Assembly: GCA_937920555.1 (NCBI GenBank)
Contig: CAKZTM010000041.1
Location: 1-64,000, forward strand
Source: an uncultured Paracoccaceae bacterium
GTDB lineage: Bacteria; Pseudomonadota; Alphaproteobacteria; Rhodobacterales; Rhodobacteraceae
Direction of reading: 5' to 3'
DNA length: 64,000 nt
Part shown: in pieces, positions 59,812 through 64,000 of the stretch
How positions within the stretch are numbered: the stretch's first letter is position 1
How the letters are laid out: the number at the start of each line of letters is the position of its first letter
Translations under genes and position numbers: made by a program
The notes under the pieces: generated by a model
What the model saw: only the letters and a program-made list of their open reading frames with translations
The model's database searches: none
What the model was told of the DNA's origin: nothing

Positions 59812-60144
59812 AGCGTCTGCCATTTATTCTAAATCACTTAGGTTGAGACCTACCGCGACGATATCCGGTAGCTAAGCCGGGCGTTGGACCCAGAAAAGCA
59901 ATGCGTTTTTGGGCCCACGCTTTCAATCCAAGATGCGGCCCATCGCGGCGGTTCGTCCCGTGGGCGGCCAAGTCTGGGCTTTGGATGGCGATCTTTTTGA
60001 ACATTTGCGATCCGGTCAAAGCCGGGTCGCCAGAACCTCACAATATTCGTCCTTTTGGATGAATTTACACCGAATTCATATGTACTCTGCCGTCCATCAT
60101 GACTTATGCTTTGCATAACTTTTGGGTTCTGCGGGATAAATACG

Positions 60145-60756
60145 GTGGCCACAAAACACATTTTACCAGTCATTCTGTCGCTTGCCGTTGTTGGATGCAG
60201 CGACGGCGAGGACAAAGTGACTTTCTTCTCGCTCCTGCCGCCGTCTTCGCGCGATATCGTGCAACCTGCAAATCTGCCGCCGGACAATTTCGACGGCGAG
60301 TTCTGGGTGGACCGAAACGGGTGCAGCTACATCAAAACCGGTAACGGCCAATGGGTTCCGCGCATGAACCTTGACCGGACCCGCATGTGCGACCCGTCGC
60401 TGGTGCCATCGGCCATTCAAATGGCTGAAAGTCTGGCGGGCCTTGCCCCAGAAGCAGCCGCTTCCGTTGGCGGTGACGCCGAGATCGCGGAGGTCAGTGA
60501 AGTGCGCCCCTCCCAAACCATACCGCCCACTTACGTTCAGGTCGGAAGTTACAGTGACACCGGTGTCGGGCTTGGCGTCCGTGAGAAGTTCGCCAGCATG
60601 GGCTTTCCGGTAGTGGGTCAGGATCAGGCCCCGCCTGAGGGTCGTGCGATCACGGTTGTTTTAGGCCCCTATTCAGATTCGGGTTTCCTTGAGGACGCCT
60701 TGGAAACCGCCAAATCACTGGGTCACAATGATGCTTATGTTTTCCAGAACCAATAA
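60145..60756 (+). CDS. SPOR-domain lipoprotein (GTG start inferred)
   Basis: MATKHILPVILSLAVVGCS lipoprotein signal; FWVDRNGCSYIKTGNGQWVPRMNLDRTRMC; C-terminal YVQVGSYSDTG...VVLGPYSDSG. Confidence 0.8.
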   Translation: MATKHILPVILSLAVVGCSDGEDKVTFFSLLPPSSRDIVQPANLPPDNFDGEFWVDRNGCSYIKTGNGQWVPRMNLDRTRMCDPSLVPSAIQMAESLAGLAPEAAASVGGDAEIAEVSEVRPSQTIPPTYVQVGSYSDTGVGLGVREKFASMGFPVVGQDQAPPEGRAITVVLGPYSDSGFLEDALETAKSLGHNDAYVFQNQ

Positions 60757-60869
60757 TGCGGCGCATAACACACACAAAACACAGCGTATAATTGAGTAGG
60801 CCAGTTGTTTTATCTTTTCCGTTAGCCGCGGTCTTGGTAGACTAGTGGAAAATTACGAGGGTAGTAGCA

Positions 60870-61550
60870 ATGATTTTCACTCTGAACCGCATGACTTTAG
60901 CTTGTGTCGCCGGTCTGGGACTATCTGCGTGTGACGCGCCCACGTTGGTCTCATTGCAGCCCATCGGTGCGCCGCTCCCCTCAAATTCTCAGCAGACCTT
61001 CGTGGATGCAGATGGCTGTAGCTGGTGGATCGTTGGCAATGGCGACGACTTACGTTGGGCTCCGATGACCAATTCAGTTGGCGAGCATGTGTGCGACGGT
61101 GGTGCCACGCGGTTTGATCCCCCAGTTGCCGGTGCGCTTCCGGTGGCCGGTGAGCTTCCCGCCACTGCGCCTGACACATTGGCCAGCGAACTTGACGCGG
61201 CCATTGAGGAGACAAGCGAAGCGACCGCGGTTCCGATCACGGCCGCACCGGAGGCAGAGCCGCAAGCAGAAACTGCGCCAGAGCCGGCGCCTGCGCCATC
61301 CGAGCCCGTTGCAGGCGACAGATCGTATTTTGTGCAGGTTGCGACCTTCGCCCGCGAGGCCAATGCGTCGGCCAGTGAAGCGCTCTTTGGCAGTCTTGGA
61401 TACACGATTGATTCAGGCGCAGATGTGCGCGACAACGACAATCTTTACAGATTGATCCTTGGACCTTTCCCGAACCGCGAAGAGGCGCAAAAGGCGGTTG
61501 AGCGGGCTTTCAACGAAGGCTTTGACGACGCTTTCCCATTCCGCAAATAG
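60870..61550 (+). CDS. SPOR-domain lipoprotein
   Basis: Lipobox LSAC; TFVDADGCSWWIVGNGDDLRWAPMTNSVGEHVC; C-terminal YFVQVATFAREANA...LILGPFPNREEAQ. Confidence 0.85.
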   Translation: MIFTLNRMTLACVAGLGLSACDAPTLVSLQPIGAPLPSNSQQTFVDADGCSWWIVGNGDDLRWAPMTNSVGEHVCDGGATRFDPPVAGALPVAGELPATAPDTLASELDAAIEETSEATAVPITAAPEAEPQAETAPEPAPAPSEPVAGDRSYFVQVATFAREANASASEALFGSLGYTIDSGADVRDNDNLYRLILGPFPNREEAQKAVERAFNEGFDDAFPFRK

Positions 61551-61568
61551 GGTCGCGGTGGTCAGGTT

Positions 61569-62912
61569 ATGACCACGGTTCTTGTGCGCAATGCCCGTGT
61601 GCTGGTCACTATGGATGGTGCGCGGCGCGAGCTTGAAGCCAGTGGTTTTTTTGCACGCAACGGGCGCATTGAGCAGGTTGGCGGTGATCTGCCTCGGATG
61701 GCTGACGAGATTGTTGATGCGGCCGGATGCGTGGTCACACCGGGGCTGATCAACACGCATCATCATCTTTATCAGACCCTGACCCGCGCGGTACCTGCCG
61801 GTCAGGACGCGCTTTTATTTGGTTGGCTCAAGACGCTTTACCCCATTTGGGCGCGGTTCGGGCCGGAGGAAATCCGGGTGTCGGCCAGTCTGGGTTTGGC
61901 GGAGTTGGCGCTGAGCGGCTGCACTTTGAGTTCTGATCATCTTTATCTCTACCCGAACGGTTCGTCTTTGGCCGACAGCATTGACGGGGCTCGCGAGATC
62001 GGAGTGCGGTTTCATCCGACCCGCGGCTCCATGAGCATCGGTGAGAGCGATGGCGGCCTGCCCCCTGACAGTCTGATTGAGGACGAGGCGGCGATCCTGA
62101 CCGACAGTGCCGATATGGTGGACCGGTTTCACGACCCATCTGAGGGTGCCATGTTGCGAGTGGGAATTGCCCCCTGCTCACCCTTTTCGGTCAGCCGCGA
62201 ATTGATGCGGGACGCGGCTATTTTGGCGCGTGAAAAGCAGGTCATGCTGCACACTCATTTGGCGGAAAATGACGAGGATGTCGTTTATTCGTTAGAGAAA
62301 TTTGGCTGTCGTCCCGGGCAATATGCTCAAGATTTGGGCTGGACCGGCGATGATGTTTGGCACGCCCATTGCGTGAAGTTGGATGCAGGCGAGATTGATT
62401 TGTTTGCGCGCACAAAGACCGGTGTGGCGCATTGTCCCTGTTCCAATTGCCGGTTGGGCTCAGGTATTGCACCGGTCCGGGCCATGCGTGATGCGGGGGT
62501 TCCTGTCGCACTTGGGGTGGACGGCTCAGCGTCCAATGATAGCGGGTCTTTGATCGGTGAGGCACGGCAGGCCATGTTATTGCAGCGTGTGGCTCATGCA
62601 GCGGATGCCATGTCCGCCCGTGAGGCCCTTGAGATTGCGACTTTGGGCGGGGCGGCTGTGCTTGGCCGCCCGGATCTGGGGTCTTTGGAGGTTGGGAAAC
62701 GGGCGGATTTTGTGCTTTGGGACACCAAGACCTTGCCCATGGCGGGTGGTTGGGACCCGGTGGCAGCGCTCATATTGTGCGGCCCTCACATGGCGCGGGA
62801 TGTGTATGTGGAGGGGCGTGCGGTTGTGCGGGACGGACGACTGGCCACAGCGGATGGGCAAGAAATCACCAGCCACGCTGCCCGGCTATGTGAAAACTTG
62901 ATAAACGGTTGA
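61569..62912 (+). CDS. 8-oxoguanine deaminase / amidohydrolase family
   Basis: INTHHHLYQTLTRAVP; HTHLAENDEDV; HAHCVKLD; VDGSASNDSG. Confidence 0.9.
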   Translation: MTTVLVRNARVLVTMDGARRELEASGFFARNGRIEQVGGDLPRMADEIVDAAGCVVTPGLINTHHHLYQTLTRAVPAGQDALLFGWLKTLYPIWARFGPEEIRVSASLGLAELALSGCTLSSDHLYLYPNGSSLADSIDGAREIGVRFHPTRGSMSIGESDGGLPPDSLIEDEAAILTDSADMVDRFHDPSEGAMLRVGIAPCSPFSVSRELMRDAAILAREKQVMLHTHLAENDEDVVYSLEKFGCRPGQYAQDLGWTGDDVWHAHCVKLDAGEIDLFARTKTGVAHCPCSNCRLGSGIAPVRAMRDAGVPVALGVDGSASNDSGSLIGEARQAMLLQRVAHAADAMSAREALEIATLGGAAVLGRPDLGSLEVGKRADFVLWDTKTLPMAGGWDPVAALILCGPHMARDVYVEGRAVVRDGRLATADGQEITSHAARLCENLING

Positions 62913-62975
62913 GGGTTCATCTTTCCTTTAGCATTCGTGGCACCTATATTTTGAGCAACCCAAATAGGATGACGC

Positions 62976-64000
62976 ATGGCCGATCCCAACATTAAAGATG
63001 TGGAAACGGAAGAGGATGCCTATGCGCTGACCGGGCCGGTTGTCGATGCGATTTTGGATGCTGTAAAGCAGGACGAAAAGCCGCTGTTGATGGAGTTGTT
63101 AGAGCCGCTCCATGCCGCCGACATTGCCGATCTTTTAGAGCAGATATCCGCCCCCGACCGGCAGGGTTTGTTGGCGCTTTGGGGGGCTGAATTTGACGCC
63201 GATGTCTTGGCTGAGGTTGAGGAAGGCACCCGCGACGACCTTCTGGACGAGCTTCCCAATGACGTTCTGAATGAGGCCGTCAAGGAGTTGGACACAGACG
63301 ACCTTGTGTACTTGATCGAGGATTTGGACGACGCGGATCAAGAGCGGGTTCTAGATGCCTTGGACGAGGGTGACAGAGCGGCGGTTCTATCTTCGTTACA
63401 ATTCCCAGATGACAGTGCCGGGCGGATGATGCAGCGGGCGTTCGTTATGGCGCCCACCCATTGGACCGTTGGCGACACCATCGACCACATGCGCGCGTCC
63501 GATGATTTGCCGGAAAAGTTTTACGATGTGATTGTGACCGACCCGCGTCTGCGCCCTGTGGGTACGGTTGGGTTGAGCCGGATCATGGCCCATCCGCGCG
63601 ACAAGAAGATCGCCGAATTGATGGAGGAAGAATTTCGCACGCTTCCCGCCTCTCAGACCCGCGAAGATGTAGGCTATGCATTTTCGCAGTATCATCTTGT
63701 GTCGGCTCCGGTTGTGGACAGTGACGGCAGGTTGGTGGGGATCATCACCATTGATGACGCGGTTGAAGCCATGGAAGAGGAGCGCCACGAGGACATGATG
63801 CGTTTGGCCGGTGTGGGCGCTGAGGAGGAGCTGAGCGACAGCATTTGGGAGACCGCCCGGCAGCGATTTCCTTGGCTTTTCGTCAATCTGATCACGGCTG
63901 TTTTGGCGTCGCTTGTGATTTCCATGTTTTCTTCGACCATTGAGGCTTTGGTGGCGCTGGCGGTTTTGATGCCGATTGTGGCCTCCATGGGCGGGAACGC
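62976..64000 (+). CDS. mgtE: magnesium transporter MgtE (truncated by window end)
   Basis: MADPNIKDVETEEDAYALTGPVVDAILDAV; N-domain, CBS domains, then TM start FPWLFVNLITAVLASLVISMFSSTIEALVALAVLMPIVASMGGN. Confidence 0.95.
   Translation, partial: MADPNIKDVETEEDAYALTGPVVDAILDAVKQDEKPLLMELLEPLHAADIADLLEQISAPDRQGLLALWGAEFDADVLAEVEEGTRDDLLDELPNDVLNEAVKELDTDDLVYLIEDLDDADQERVLDALDEGDRAAVLSSLQFPDDSAGRMMQRAFVMAPTHWTVGDTIDHMRASDDLPEKFYDVIVTDPRLRPVGTVGLSRIMAHPRDKKIAELMEEEFRTLPASQTREDVGYAFSQYHLVSAPVVDSDGRLVGIITIDDAVEAMEEERHEDMMRLAGVGAEEELSDSIWETARQRFPWLFVNLITAVLASLVISMFSSTIEALVALAVLMPIVASMGGN

Noticed and set aside
59850-60287. 145-aa minus-strand ORF
   Set aside because: Overlaps the SPOR lipoprotein start and an apparent repeat-like intergenic sequence; not supported as a gene, kept only as a repeat hint

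Overview
The window is a chromosomal segment that looks like Rhodobacterales/Roseobacter (gene content, alphaproteobacterial tRNA-His lacking G-1, PccR-type regulator, GTTC-N7-GTTC SOS box). It is mostly housekeeping and metabolic. I see no CRISPR array, prophage, transposase, toxin-antitoxin pair or recognisable defence island. Main blocks: pyruvate carboxylase (3.2-6.7 kb); a catabolic cluster of Zn-alcohol dehydrogenase, TRAP transporter, TerC-like protein, GMC oxidoreductase and divergent IclR regulator (6.8-14.3 kb); tRNA-His; mmcB with an SOS box; a 941-aa glycosyltransferase; a rimB-rimK-AstE/AspA-like operon; probable 6S RNA next to the 5-FTHF cyclo-ligase gene; the propionyl-CoA/methylmalonyl-CoA cluster (pccR, pccB, pccA, mcm) with interspersed unknown lipoproteins; maeB; a three-gene phosphorelay-like cluster; a nucleoside salvage operon (cdd-deoC-deoA-deoB-add-upp); three related small lipoproteins; and a truncated mgtE. 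Points worth follow-up: a dispersed element of 11-bp phased TGTATGA repeats present at two distant loci; two 107-bp near-palindromic MITE-like repeats and a 'TAGAGCG' terminus that supplies the stop codon of three genes; a candidate free-standing ncRNA at about 1.55 kb; a second structured intergenic region at about 36.2 kb; a sensor kinase with degenerate ATPase and receiver domains paired with an intact hybrid kinase; and a terminator-like hairpin just upstream of pccA. All calls come from reading the sequence; no database searches were run.
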